Assembly (NCBI RefSeq): GCF_039522935.1
Contig: NZ_BAAAEI010000015.1
Coordinates: 62,001-126,000 of the forward strand
DNA length: 64,000 nt
Source of the DNA: Bowmanella denitrificans
Lineage (GTDB): Bacteria > Pseudomonadota > Gammaproteobacteria > Enterobacterales > Alteromonadaceae
Direction of reading: 5' to 3'
Numbering within the stretch: the first letter of the stretch is position 1; every line of letters begins with the position of its first letter. Position numbers and translations under genes: made by a program. Shown here piece by piece: positions 6,277 through 14,976 of this stretch. Under the pieces are notes generated by a model. The model did not search any database, was not told the DNA's origin, and worked only from the letters and a program-made list of their open reading frames with translations.

Positions 6277-8091
6277 CTACTGCCCCTGCGCCACCAGCCA
6301 GTCGATGGCTTGTTGAATCACCTCGGGGTGCTGAAACATCACCATATGATCGGCCTGTTCCAGGCTGATATACTGACCACCGGAAAACTCGGCCAACTGT
6401 TTGCTCCAGGCGCTGCCTTCCTGTTGCCACAAACGCAATGCTTTGGCGTTATCCGGATTATTCTGAATATCCTGTTCTTCAAAGTCAGAATCAATCACGC
6501 TGACAGGCACAGAAGCAGGCAGAGGCAAAGCGGCATAGGCATCCAAATCGGCACTATAACCAGCAATCTCTCTGGCCCGGGTTTGCTGATGACCAACCAG
6601 CAAGCGCTGCTGGCTAAGTACGTCAAAGAAGTTCCAATCCATCAGCGCAGCACTTTGTTCAGGCAGTAAGGCGGCCACTTCTTCTCTTTCCACCACCAGT
6701 TTCTGCCAGGTGCGCTCGGTCCAGTTGCCTGCGGCAAGATGCGGTAACAGGGCATCCAGATTGGCCAGGTACCAGTCAGCGGGGTAGCCTTTGTATAGCG
6801 CCAGAGAATTGGGCAACGGAATATCCGGGTCAATCCATAACATGCCGCGCAGATTAATATCGGCATGATGATGCTGGTAAAACTGACTGGCACTGATACT
6901 GGCATTGGAAAAGGCCACCACAATCAGTTCTTTTTCATTCAATGCGTTTAGAATGCCGTTTAAATCCTGAGCAACACGGCCGAAGCTCACCTCTTCACTG
7001 GCGTCACTAAAGCCATTGCCCAGACGATCCATGCTATACACCCGGTAATGCCTCGCCAGATAGGGCTGCAGCAGTGCAAACCAGGCTGAATCTGCAGAGT
7101 AGTTATAGTTAAACCCTGGTAACAGCACGATAGCCGGGCCATCATTCGACAATCCCAGAGCCCGCACATGAAACTTTTGCCCCTCTACCTCAATAAGTTG
7201 CGAATGCTCGGGTAACTCAGGCTGCTCCAGCGCACCGAAAAAGGCCAGGATCCTGGTGGTGGTATCAAACCCGGCAAACTGCCAGGTATGAGCGCCACCT
7301 TTAATACTAACTAACTGGGCTTTTTGCTTACCATTGCTGTAGTGAATCAGGTCGACATTTGGGCCCAGGTTTTTCAGCATCGGATTCGGCAGACTGAAGT
7401 TGAGTGCCGCTAATCTGGCGATGGCATCTGGGCTGGATAGCAGACCGAAGTTAGCATGCGTACTGCCCTGATAAGGCAATACGCCGTCGGCTTTACCATG
7501 CACCATCATAATAGAAACCGGTTTCTGCATGGCACAACTCAGGGCCAGTTGCCTGGACATCGGCGCAGCAACACCCGCGATGGCTTTTACCTTATGGCCT
7601 AAGTTACAAGCCACATTCTGGGCAAATAACGCGCCCTGGGAAAAGCCTGCAGCATAGACTTCGCCTTCCTGGATAGTATAACGCTGGCCGATATCTGCAA
7701 TAATCTGCTCAATAAAGCCTAAGTCATCCGCCCCTTTGCGATGGGCAATATTGCAATCGCAACCTTCGTTCCACTCCACTTCTTTGGATTTGGGGTAGGC
7801 CACAATATAGTCTGAACTATGCCGTTCAAAGCGCGAGAGGCTGCGCATCCCGGCGCTGTCACCGCCAGAGCCATGAAAGGCCAATAGCAGTTTATAAGCC
7901 TTGCTCTGGCTGAAGTTGTCCGGCAGCGCCAATAAGTATGTGCGGTCACCCAGCTGAATGGTTTGGGCATCGGGACTCTCCGGTGCGACGGGTGAAGGTG
8001 AGGTTCCGCTTTTGTCAGACGAACTACAGGCTGACAGAGTAAATAAGGTGATTGTCAGGGCCAGCAGCCCCCCCAGTGATCGCAGTTTCAT
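6277..8091 (-). CDS. lipoprotein with two fused alpha/beta-hydrolase domains
   Basis: A 604-residue exported protein. Residues 1-22 form a lipoprotein signal (lipobox LSAC, Cys22), followed by a Ser/Pro-rich linker. Domain 1 (about 48-290) resembles the PHB-depolymerase/feruloyl-esterase type, with LLLAFHGSGGDSAGM, the nucleophile elbow GFSQG (Ser151), a likely Asp202 (GKADGVLPY) and His268 (GGAHTWQF). Domain 2 (about 300-600) is a second hydrolase fold with IVLLPGFNYNY, a nucleophile elbow reading AFSNA (Ser395) instead of GxSxG, and a late His in QADHMVMFQHPE. It has a GGAG ribosome site before ATG 8091 and is divergent from the CadC-type regulator. Substrate is unknown. Confidence 0.85.
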   Translation of the reverse strand: MKLRSLGGLLALTITLFTLSACSSSDKSGTSPSPVAPESPDAQTIQLGDRTYLLALPDNFSQSKAYKLLLAFHGSGGDSAGMRSLSRFERHSSDYIVAYPKSKEVEWNEGCDCNIAHRKGADDLGFIEQIIADIGQRYTIQEGEVYAAGFSQGALFAQNVACNLGHKVKAIAGVAAPMSRQLALSCAMQKPVSIMMVHGKADGVLPYQGSTHANFGLLSSPDAIARLAALNFSLPNPMLKNLGPNVDLIHYSNGKQKAQLVSIKGGAHTWQFAGFDTTTRILAFFGALEQPELPEHSQLIEVEGQKFHVRALGLSNDGPAIVLLPGFNYNYSADSAWFALLQPYLARHYRVYSMDRLGNGFSDASEEVSFGRVAQDLNGILNALNEKELIVVAFSNASISASQFYQHHHADINLRGMLWIDPDIPLPNSLALYKGYPADWYLANLDALLPHLAAGNWTERTWQKLVVEREEVAALLPEQSAALMDWNFFDVLSQQRLLVGHQQTRAREIAGYSADLDAYAALPLPASVPVSVIDSDFEEQDIQNNPDNAKALRLWQQEGSAWSKQLAEFSGGQYISLEQADHMVMFQHPEVIQQAIDWLVAQGQ

Positions 8092-8554
8092 AGCATGCTC
8101 CTTGTTAAGTCAGCAAAAGCTATCGAAGCGCAGAACATGACGACATCACTGGCACTGATATTTATGTGATGAAAACCTGATGATGGCTAAAATACGGCCA
8201 ATCGCACGGATAGAAGGCCGCTACCCACTGTTTGCATGGGGTCGCCTTCGCCAATCACTTTTACTTTATCCATCAACAGGTTGCCCACCACAAAGTGCCT
8301 TACCAGGCTACAATCACGAAGATCTCAATTGCTTCCGGCAACAGTGTCGCGCCGCTGAACCTAACTATTGTCGAAACAACAACAGGCTGTTAGTTTGAAT
8401 GGCACCTTGGCCACAACCACCTGCCCTTAACAGACTTCAGCATTAGCGTCATTGTTAAGCCCGCCAAAACCTAAATCAGTGTGACTTTGGCAATATCATT
8501 GGCCGTGAACAGAGCTTATGAAAAATAAAAGATACAAAGCATGGAGATAAGCGC
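8092..8554. other. divergent intergenic region
   Basis: These 463 bases separate the minus-strand hydrolase from the plus-strand regulator and must carry both promoters. No strong sigma-70 pair or clear operator palindrome stands out. The short frame at 8180-8398 resembles no protein. Confidence 0.5.
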
Positions 8555-10549
8555 TTGGAATTAACCGCCACTGAAATTCAGTTGGGACCTTTAACCCTTT
8601 ATCGCCACAGCCGCGAGCTGTGCCGTGATAAGCGCAAGCTGATTTTGGAACCCAGGATATATGCACTGCTGGAACAATTACTCAGCAGCCCTGATCACCT
8701 GGTAAGCCGCGACCACCTGATTGCCACCGTCTGGCAGGGGCGGGTTGTCAGTGAAAGTGCGATTAACCGGGCCATATCCCAGTTACGCAAAGCCCTGGCC
8801 GAACTGGACCCAGAAAACGACTATATTGAAACCCTGCCGAAACTGGGTTACCGGCTAAAAGTGATGCCCAGGCTGACCAGGCCAACTCCGCAACTCACCA
8901 ATCACAAGTGGCAAATAATGTCTGGCGCTTTGGCGTTACTGGCTGCGCTGTTATGGTTCATCATCCCGGCTGATGCCCCACCCCGTCCGCCCAGCCCTTT
9001 GCTTATCGCGGATAAAAGCGTTCACCCACTCACCGGCGATGACGGGCTGGAATTTGATGTGAGCCTGTCTGGCGATGGTCAGTCTGTGCTTTTTCATAAG
9101 GCAGATAACAAGGGGCGGGTACAGCTTTGGTTACAGCACAATCAACAAAGCAGCCAACTGAGCCAAAATCCGGCCGAGCACCTCTCAGCCAAGCTCAGCC
9201 CGGATGGCAAGCAAGCGGTATTTGTACAACGGCATGAACAAGATTGCCGGGTGATGCTGGCCGATCTGGCGCCTTTTAGCAGCCGTCCGTTATTTGACTG
9301 CACCCCGGACAATGGCATTCGCTTTGCCTGGATGCCTGACAATAAAGGCTTCTATTATCGCTACCGGCAGGACAAGACCCAGCCCTATGCCATGTATCTG
9401 TATCGTTTGGATACCGGCATGAGTCGTCAACTCACCCTGCCCGCCAATGCCGGTAATGGCTTGGGCGATATTGCCATGGCGGTGGGGAATGAAGGAGACA
9501 GCCTGTTAGTTGCCACTTACCAAAGTCCGCAGCAAAGCATTCTGACCTGGTACAACAGCCAGGATATGCAGGTGGTCAGCCGCCACGAACTGGCCATGGG
9601 AGTAAAAGATATGCAGTGGCACGCCGCCAGCGGCAGCGTTATTTTTAGTCACGGGGCGTATTTGTATCAATGGACTGGCGAACAGGTTGCGCCTTTATTT
9701 TATGCCGGGCAGACGGTGCAATCTTTTGCCCTGGCGGGGCAGCAGCTTATTTACAGCGACCTGTTGCAGCGTACCGGCATCTGGCAGAAGTCGCTGCCCG
9801 ATGGCGCGTTAGCAGCACAGATCAACAGCTCCAAACTGGATTTGCTACCCAGGGTGAGCTATGACGGACAGCAGCTGGCTTTTATCAGCACCCGTCAGGG
9901 CAAACATCAAATCTGGTTGCAATCCGGCCACAGCCCCGCCCGGCTGCTGGCGGATTTACCGGCGGGTTTTACCCGTTTAAGCTGGCAACTGGATGATTCT
10001 GCCCTGTTGTACAGCCACCAGGGTGCGGTCTATCAGGTTGAAATTCACAGCGGCCAGGTAACCCAACTGCTACCCGAACAAACCCAGGCGTATGTGGTTA
10101 ACCCGGCAGCGGATAATGCCTTGCTGTACAGCAGCACAAAAAGCGGCGACTGGCAGCTTTGGCGATGGCATCCTGCAACCGGCCACCAACAGTTAACCGA
10201 ACAAGGCGGCTATAGCGGTTGGCTATTCAACGGTAAGCTCTATTTCAGCAAGTTTCATCAACCGGGACTCTGGCAAAAACGTCTGGGGGCTGAGCAGGAA
10301 ACACAGGTTATTGAGGATTTTTCCATCATTAACTGGCTGAACTGGCAAGTTCTGGACGGAAAAATCGCCTTCTATCGTCAGGACCAGGGGGTATTCTTAT
10401 TTGACCCACAAACCCAGATATCAACATTATTGATGGCCCAGCAGGCCGACTTTATTCACCAATACAGTCTGACCACCGACAGGCTGTTTTTCGTGCGGGC
10501 CGACACAGCGCAAGGGGATTTGTATGGTGTAAGGCTAAGCACACCATAA
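8555..10549 (+). CDS. CadC/ToxR-type membrane transcription regulator with beta-propeller sensor
   Basis: A 664-residue one-component regulator. Residues 10-104 form an OmpR-type winged helix (ALLEQLLSSPDHLVSRDHLI, then IETLPKLGYRLK), a single membrane helix spans about 120-137, and the periplasmic part (140-664) is built of TolB/PD40-like repeats (SGDGQSVLFHK, SPDGKQAVFVQ, SYDGQQLAFISTRQGKHQIW). Family members bind DNA from the membrane in response to a periplasmic signal. The start is TTG 8555: an in-frame stop lies at 8519, no in-frame ATG or GTG follows it, and GGAGA sits seven bases before TTG. The downstream cupredoxin operon is a plausible target. Confidence 0.88.
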   Translation: MELTATEIQLGPLTLYRHSRELCRDKRKLILEPRIYALLEQLLSSPDHLVSRDHLIATVWQGRVVSESAINRAISQLRKALAELDPENDYIETLPKLGYRLKVMPRLTRPTPQLTNHKWQIMSGALALLAALLWFIIPADAPPRPPSPLLIADKSVHPLTGDDGLEFDVSLSGDGQSVLFHKADNKGRVQLWLQHNQQSSQLSQNPAEHLSAKLSPDGKQAVFVQRHEQDCRVMLADLAPFSSRPLFDCTPDNGIRFAWMPDNKGFYYRYRQDKTQPYAMYLYRLDTGMSRQLTLPANAGNGLGDIAMAVGNEGDSLLVATYQSPQQSILTWYNSQDMQVVSRHELAMGVKDMQWHAASGSVIFSHGAYLYQWTGEQVAPLFYAGQTVQSFALAGQQLIYSDLLQRTGIWQKSLPDGALAAQINSSKLDLLPRVSYDGQQLAFISTRQGKHQIWLQSGHSPARLLADLPAGFTRLSWQLDDSALLYSHQGAVYQVEIHSGQVTQLLPEQTQAYVVNPAADNALLYSSTKSGDWQLWRWHPATGHQQLTEQGGYSGWLFNGKLYFSKFHQPGLWQKRLGAEQETQVIEDFSIINWLNWQVLDGKIAFYRQDQGVFLFDPQTQISTLLMAQQADFIHQYSLTTDRLFFVRADTAQGDLYGVRLSTP

Positions 10550-10611
10550 TAGGTTTACCCTTTGGACAATACAGGTATAGTAGGAAGCACCTATCGAACG
10601 AGCCGTACGCC

Positions 10612-11253
10612 ATGATACTTCGATACGCTATATTGATATCTGCGCTATTCAGTCTGTCGCTACAGGCCGCCAGGCTGGATGTCAGCTTAAAAACCAGTGA
10701 CGATTCTGTGCTGCCTGGCACCGTGGTTTATCTGACCTCCGCACAACCCCTTCCCCCGGCTTCAGAAGGGGCTACAGCGGAGATGGATCAGGTCAATAAG
10801 CAATTTAAGCCGCATATTCTGGTGGTACAGAAAGGCACGCAGATTCGCTTTCCCAATTCCGATTCCATTCAGCATCATGTTTATTCCTTTTCGCCTGCTA
10901 AAACCTTTGAACTGAAGCTATATAAAGATCATCACCCCGCCCCTCTGCCCTTTGACAAAGCGGGGCAGGTGGAACTAGGCTGCAATGTACATGACTGGAT
11001 GCTTGGCTACATTATGGTGGTGGATACCCCCTACTTTACCCAGCTAAACAAGCAGGGCCAGGCCAGTCTGGACGTACCAGCAGGTGATTACACACTGCAT
11101 ATTCGACACCCGCGCATTCAGGATGACGCCGCCAGCCTGGACCAGGCTGTCACCATCAAGGGCAACCAACAGGTGCAACTGCGCCTTAATCAGCCGCTTT
11201 TACCCGGTGCCGATGACTTTGAAGATCAGGACGAGTTTTCCGGCTATGAATAA
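10612..11253 (+). CDS. periplasmic cupredoxin-like copper protein
   Basis: A 213-residue exported protein of the type often labelled methylamine utilization protein. It has a signal peptide (cut near residue 20, LSLQAA) and a blue-copper fold: His in SIQHHVYSF (88-89), Cys124, His127 and Met130 in LGCNVHDWMLGYI, matching type-1 copper ligands. The C-terminal half (150-195) is a small beta domain (GQASLDVPAGDYTLHIRHPR) and the tail is acidic. Its stop overlaps the start of the GGDEF-EAL gene by eight bases. A role in copper-dependent sensing is inferred from this coupling; electron transfer is the alternative. Confidence 0.87.
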   Translation: MILRYAILISALFSLSLQAARLDVSLKTSDDSVLPGTVVYLTSAQPLPPASEGATAEMDQVNKQFKPHILVVQKGTQIRFPNSDSIQHHVYSFSPAKTFELKLYKDHHPAPLPFDKAGQVELGCNVHDWMLGYIMVVDTPYFTQLNKQGQASLDVPAGDYTLHIRHPRIQDDAASLDQAVTIKGNQQVQLRLNQPLLPGADDFEDQDEFSGYE

Positions 11254-13609
11254 CCTCAGCAAATGGCTACCCGACAGCTCATTGCGCACCCGCATGCTGC
11301 TGGTGTTTTTGCTGATCCTGGCGGTGATTGTGGTGGTCACAATAGTGACAGTGCAGCAAGCCACCTATCGCCATTCCACCGGCCAGGTATTGGCCCATGC
11401 CAAAACCTCGGCCATGGTGGTACAAGACAAAATTCTGAATCAAAGCCGCCAGCTACAGGCAGCTCTAGACACCCTGGGCAAAGATTTCAGTACTAAACAA
11501 CTGATTGCCAGTGGCAGCGAGGACCCGGCTTCGTTGGTCTCCGCTTTGGGTAATCATCAACGACGTATCAATGCCGATTTAAGCTGGGTACAGAATAACC
11601 AACAGCAGATTCTGGCAACAACGGCATCCTTTATCACATCCCCCCTGCCACCCGAATTAGCCAGTAGCAGCAATATCAGTTGGTTTCGATTAGGCAGCGA
11701 TTACTACCTGGTTCAGGCAGTGCCAGTTCGCTATGTGGAAAGTAGCCCGACCATCAACGCCTGGTGGTTTGCGGCAATTAATGCCAGACGTTTTATCAGT
11801 GAGGAACTGGTCACTTTGACCGATATGCAGATCAGCTTGTTTTCGCCCGATGGACAACTGCTGGACAGCACTCTGGATGAAGAACTGAAAAACGGCCTCA
11901 GCACTGGGCAACTGCAATGGGACAGCGGTCTCAACCTGGTCAATCTGGGCCAGGGCAAACACCTTGATGAGTATATTTACGCATCATTCAATATCGGTGA
12001 GCAGCGGCTTAGTCTCAAGCTGTTACTGGCCAGCCCGGCTGACAATGCTTATCTTTCGTACAACAGTCTGTTGGTACAGCTTATTTTGTTATTGGCCATT
12101 GCCGGTCTGCTGGCGCTGCTCGCTGCAGTGATCATCTCCAACGGCATTACCCGCCCGCTGACCAGGCTGGTGCAGGTCACGAATAAAATCAGTCGCGGCC
12201 AATATGTGGAAACCGTGCCAGAGTCCTCAACCTCAGAGATTGCGTCTTTGTCTGTGGCCATTCAGGACATGCAACAAGGTATTAAACAACGTGAACTGGA
12301 AATTCAGCAACTGGCTTATTTCGATGCCCTGACCGGGTTACCTAACCGTAACCAGTTTATTGACCATTTACAGCAACTTATTCATAACGGCCAGACCAAT
12401 GCCGCGGTGCTGATGATGGATCTGGACAGGTTTAAAGACATTAACGATACCCTTGGCCATGTGACCGGTGACCAACTTCTGCAACTTATCGCAGAGCGGC
12501 TGGCAAACCTGCAATTAAGTAACCTGTTTCCAGCCAGGCTGGGTGGCGATGAGTTTGGTCTTATCTGGCTGTGTCAGGACTCATCGGCGCTTACGCCGTT
12601 ACTGGAGGCGGTGGAACAGCTTTTTGAACAGCCTTTTATGCTGAAAACTCTGCGTATGGAACTGGATGCCAGCATTGGTGTGGCACGTTTTCCTGAAGAT
12701 GGCCAGGACCCGGCCAGCCTGCTGCAATGTGCGGATATTGCCATGTACAGTTGTAAAGGTAAGCACCAGGGTCATGCCGTATACAAAGCGGAGTTGAACA
12801 AATATTCGGTGCAGCGCTTGAGCCTGATGTCGGAATTACGTGGCGCTCTGGGTGAAGGGCAGTTACAGCTCTATTATCAACCTAAGCTGGATCTGGCACA
12901 CAACAAAGTGGTGGGTGCAGAGTGCCTGGTCAGATGGATTCATCCCATCCATGGCTTTATTCCACCGGACCAGTTTATTCCCCTGGCCGAGCAAACCGGT
13001 GCTATCCGCGAACTCACCCATTGGGCGTTGCGCAGTGCCTTAGTACAGCAGCAGCAATGGCAGGAACAAGGCTATACATTGAATCTGGCGGTGAATATCT
13101 CGCCGTTAGATTTAGTTGATATGAAACTACCTGATGTCTTAAGTGAGCTCGCTGACATATTGCAGCAACCGCAATTGAATCTGACCCTGGAGGTGACAGA
13201 AAGCGCCGTAATGAGTGATCCAAGCACTGCTATTGATGTGCTGGAAAAGTTGCGGTCGATGGATTTAGTTCTGTCTATTGACGATTTCGGTACGGGTTAT
13301 TCTTCCATGGCACAACTGAAGAAAATGCCGGTGCAGGAACTGAAGATAGACAAGGCCTTTGTGCTGGATCTAGCCAGTAATGCAGACGATCAGGTAATGG
13401 TCAGAACCTTTATCAGCCTGGCCAGACACCTGGGACTGGATACCGTGGCCGAAGGTGTGGAAGATGCGAAAACGCTGAGCCTGCTCAGGCAAATGGGCTG
13501 CACTAAAGCACAAGGTTATTATTTAAGTAAACCACTGCCAGCCAATGCGTTTTTCCAATGGTTGCAGGAATACCAGCACAAGGAGACACGGGTTTGCGAG
13601 GATGGTTAG
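11246..13609 (+). CDS. membrane-bound GGDEF-EAL c-di-GMP enzyme with periplasmic sensor
   Basis: A 787-residue protein that makes and/or breaks c-di-GMP. TM1 is at about 17-40, a periplasmic sensor at 41-270, TM2 at about 275-298, HAMP at 299-350, GGDEF with an intact GGDEF motif near residue 432, and EAL from about 525, where ECLVRW stands for the EAL signature and NIS, EVTES, DDFGTGYSS, KIDKAF and EGVED are present. Both domains look active. The frame opens earlier (11084), but ATG 11246 overlaps the cupredoxin stop, and the upstream residues only translate that gene in another frame. It overlaps the next gene as well. Confidence 0.93.
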   Translation: MNNLSKWLPDSSLRTRMLLVFLLILAVIVVVTIVTVQQATYRHSTGQVLAHAKTSAMVVQDKILNQSRQLQAALDTLGKDFSTKQLIASGSEDPASLVSALGNHQRRINADLSWVQNNQQQILATTASFITSPLPPELASSSNISWFRLGSDYYLVQAVPVRYVESSPTINAWWFAAINARRFISEELVTLTDMQISLFSPDGQLLDSTLDEELKNGLSTGQLQWDSGLNLVNLGQGKHLDEYIYASFNIGEQRLSLKLLLASPADNAYLSYNSLLVQLILLLAIAGLLALLAAVIISNGITRPLTRLVQVTNKISRGQYVETVPESSTSEIASLSVAIQDMQQGIKQRELEIQQLAYFDALTGLPNRNQFIDHLQQLIHNGQTNAAVLMMDLDRFKDINDTLGHVTGDQLLQLIAERLANLQLSNLFPARLGGDEFGLIWLCQDSSALTPLLEAVEQLFEQPFMLKTLRMELDASIGVARFPEDGQDPASLLQCADIAMYSCKGKHQGHAVYKAELNKYSVQRLSLMSELRGALGEGQLQLYYQPKLDLAHNKVVGAECLVRWIHPIHGFIPPDQFIPLAEQTGAIRELTHWALRSALVQQQQWQEQGYTLNLAVNISPLDLVDMKLPDVLSELADILQQPQLNLTLEVTESAVMSDPSTAIDVLEKLRSMDLVLSIDDFGTGYSSMAQLKKMPVQELKIDKAFVLDLASNADDQVMVRTFISLARHLGLDTVAEGVEDAKTLSLLRQMGCTKAQGYYLSKPLPANAFFQWLQEYQHKETRVCEDG

Positions 13610-14796
13610 CCCTGCTGACAGTTGCGTCCGGCCTGAGCCAAGGTGCTGAAATATCCGGCCTGCTGCAGGTTAACCTGCTGGCCGCTGACAACCTGGATAG
13701 TTACCAGCAATATGGTACCGGCATATTACGCGAAGACCACAGCGGTATTCACCTTCAGCAGGCGTTAGTGCGGGTTGAGCAGGATCTGGTCAGCGGCTTT
13801 TCTGTGGATCTGGTGGCAAATCTGCATAGCGACGGCGAGCAGCATGTCGGTCTTAGTCAGATGCAGCTTATCTATAAACCTCTGATGCCTTCGCAAACTA
13901 AGTTTAAGGGCCGGGCGGGCTTCTTTTATCCGGATATGTCACTGGAAAACCCCGAGCTGGGCTGGCTATCGCCGTATCAGTATACCCAAAGCGCGATTAA
14001 TTCCTGGCTAGGTGAGGAACTGCGCATCCCAGGTGTAGAGTTTTCCCTCTATTCTCCCGGTCGCCAGCGTCATAGCCCCTGGTCATGGGAAGTCAATATG
14101 GGCGCATTTCGCGGTAATGATCCGTTAGGCACCCTGCTTAGCTGGCGGGGCTTTGCTTTGCATGACAGGCAGAGTTTGCACCAGGACCGCATCGCCTTTG
14201 CCCCATATCCATCAGTGGTGGATCCTGGTCGCACCAATCACCCCGATTGGGTGGAACCTTTTCATGAAATTGACGGGCGTACCGGTTACTACGCCGGTGT
14301 GCATCTGGATTATTATCAGCACAGTAACCTGCGCTATTACTATTATGACAATAATGCCGATCCACTGGCCGCCAATGATCAGCGCCTGTATGCCTGGCAC
14401 ACCCGTTTTCACTCACTGGCCTTGTCCCACCGCTTTGGCAATGACACGCGCATTATCGGCCAGTGGCTGAAGGGCGACACAGAAATGGGCACCCGTTGGG
14501 TGTTTGTCAATTTCGACGCCTGGTATCTGCTGCTGAGCCATAAATGGAACAAACATCGATTCAGCTTAAGGCTGGACAGTTTCAAAGCCAGAGAAGACGA
14601 TAAGTGGGCCTGGGACCCAAATAACAGCGACGGGCGCGCCCTGACCCTGACCTGGCGTTACGACCTCAGTCCTCACTGGCAGGTGGGACTGGAACATCAT
14701 GTCAACCGCAATACCGCAGCCAATCGCCCTACTCTGGGTCAGACCGCTAAACAGAATCAACAGCAGAGTCTGGCCGTGGTGCAATATCGCTGGTAA
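13594..14796 (+). CDS. outer-membrane beta-barrel protein in the cupredoxin/c-di-GMP operon
   Basis: A 400-residue porin-like protein. I choose TTG 13594 because an AAGGAGA ribosome site lies seven bases upstream and it yields a signal peptide (LRGWLALLTVASGLSQGAE). The frame's earlier ATG (13558) would add residues that spoil the signal. The mature part alternates aromatic strands (AGVHLDYYQHSNLRYYYYDN, WYLLLSHKWNKHRFSLRLDS) and ends in YRW, a typical C-terminal barrel residue pattern. It overlaps the GGDEF-EAL gene by 16 bases. Exact substrate is unknown; a specific porin or barrel anchor fits. Confidence 0.82.
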   Translation: MRGWLALLTVASGLSQGAEISGLLQVNLLAADNLDSYQQYGTGILREDHSGIHLQQALVRVEQDLVSGFSVDLVANLHSDGEQHVGLSQMQLIYKPLMPSQTKFKGRAGFFYPDMSLENPELGWLSPYQYTQSAINSWLGEELRIPGVEFSLYSPGRQRHSPWSWEVNMGAFRGNDPLGTLLSWRGFALHDRQSLHQDRIAFAPYPSVVDPGRTNHPDWVEPFHEIDGRTGYYAGVHLDYYQHSNLRYYYYDNNADPLAANDQRLYAWHTRFHSLALSHRFGNDTRIIGQWLKGDTEMGTRWVFVNFDAWYLLLSHKWNKHRFSLRLDSFKAREDDKWAWDPNNSDGRALTLTWRYDLSPHWQVGLEHHVNRNTAANRPTLGQTAKQNQQQSLAVVQYRW

Positions 14797-14976
14797 ACCA
14801 GTTCAGCACCGCACCAGGCAACATCACATTAACAAAACTGCTGACATTTGCAGCGAACGCGCCGACATCTATCGCTTAGTTACAGGAAAACTAAGACAAA
14901 TACCTTATTATCCCCCGCCCTGATTCCGTATGATCAGGCTGTAATCCTTTCCTCTGGCTGTAACTAAAGAGACAAG

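Noticed and set aside
5635..6316. Several open frames in the tandem repeats
   Set aside because: They repeat the same translated motifs (FAPLRLSEKYSGIG, HGGTEITEWLMG) in each copy, so they reflect the repeat and not genes.
8180..8398. 72-residue frame in the divergent intergenic region
   Set aside because: No domain, no clear ribosome site, and composition like non-coding sequence.
11084..11245. Upstream extension of the GGDEF-EAL frame
   Set aside because: The extra 54 residues are the cupredoxin gene in another frame; the real start is ATG 11246.
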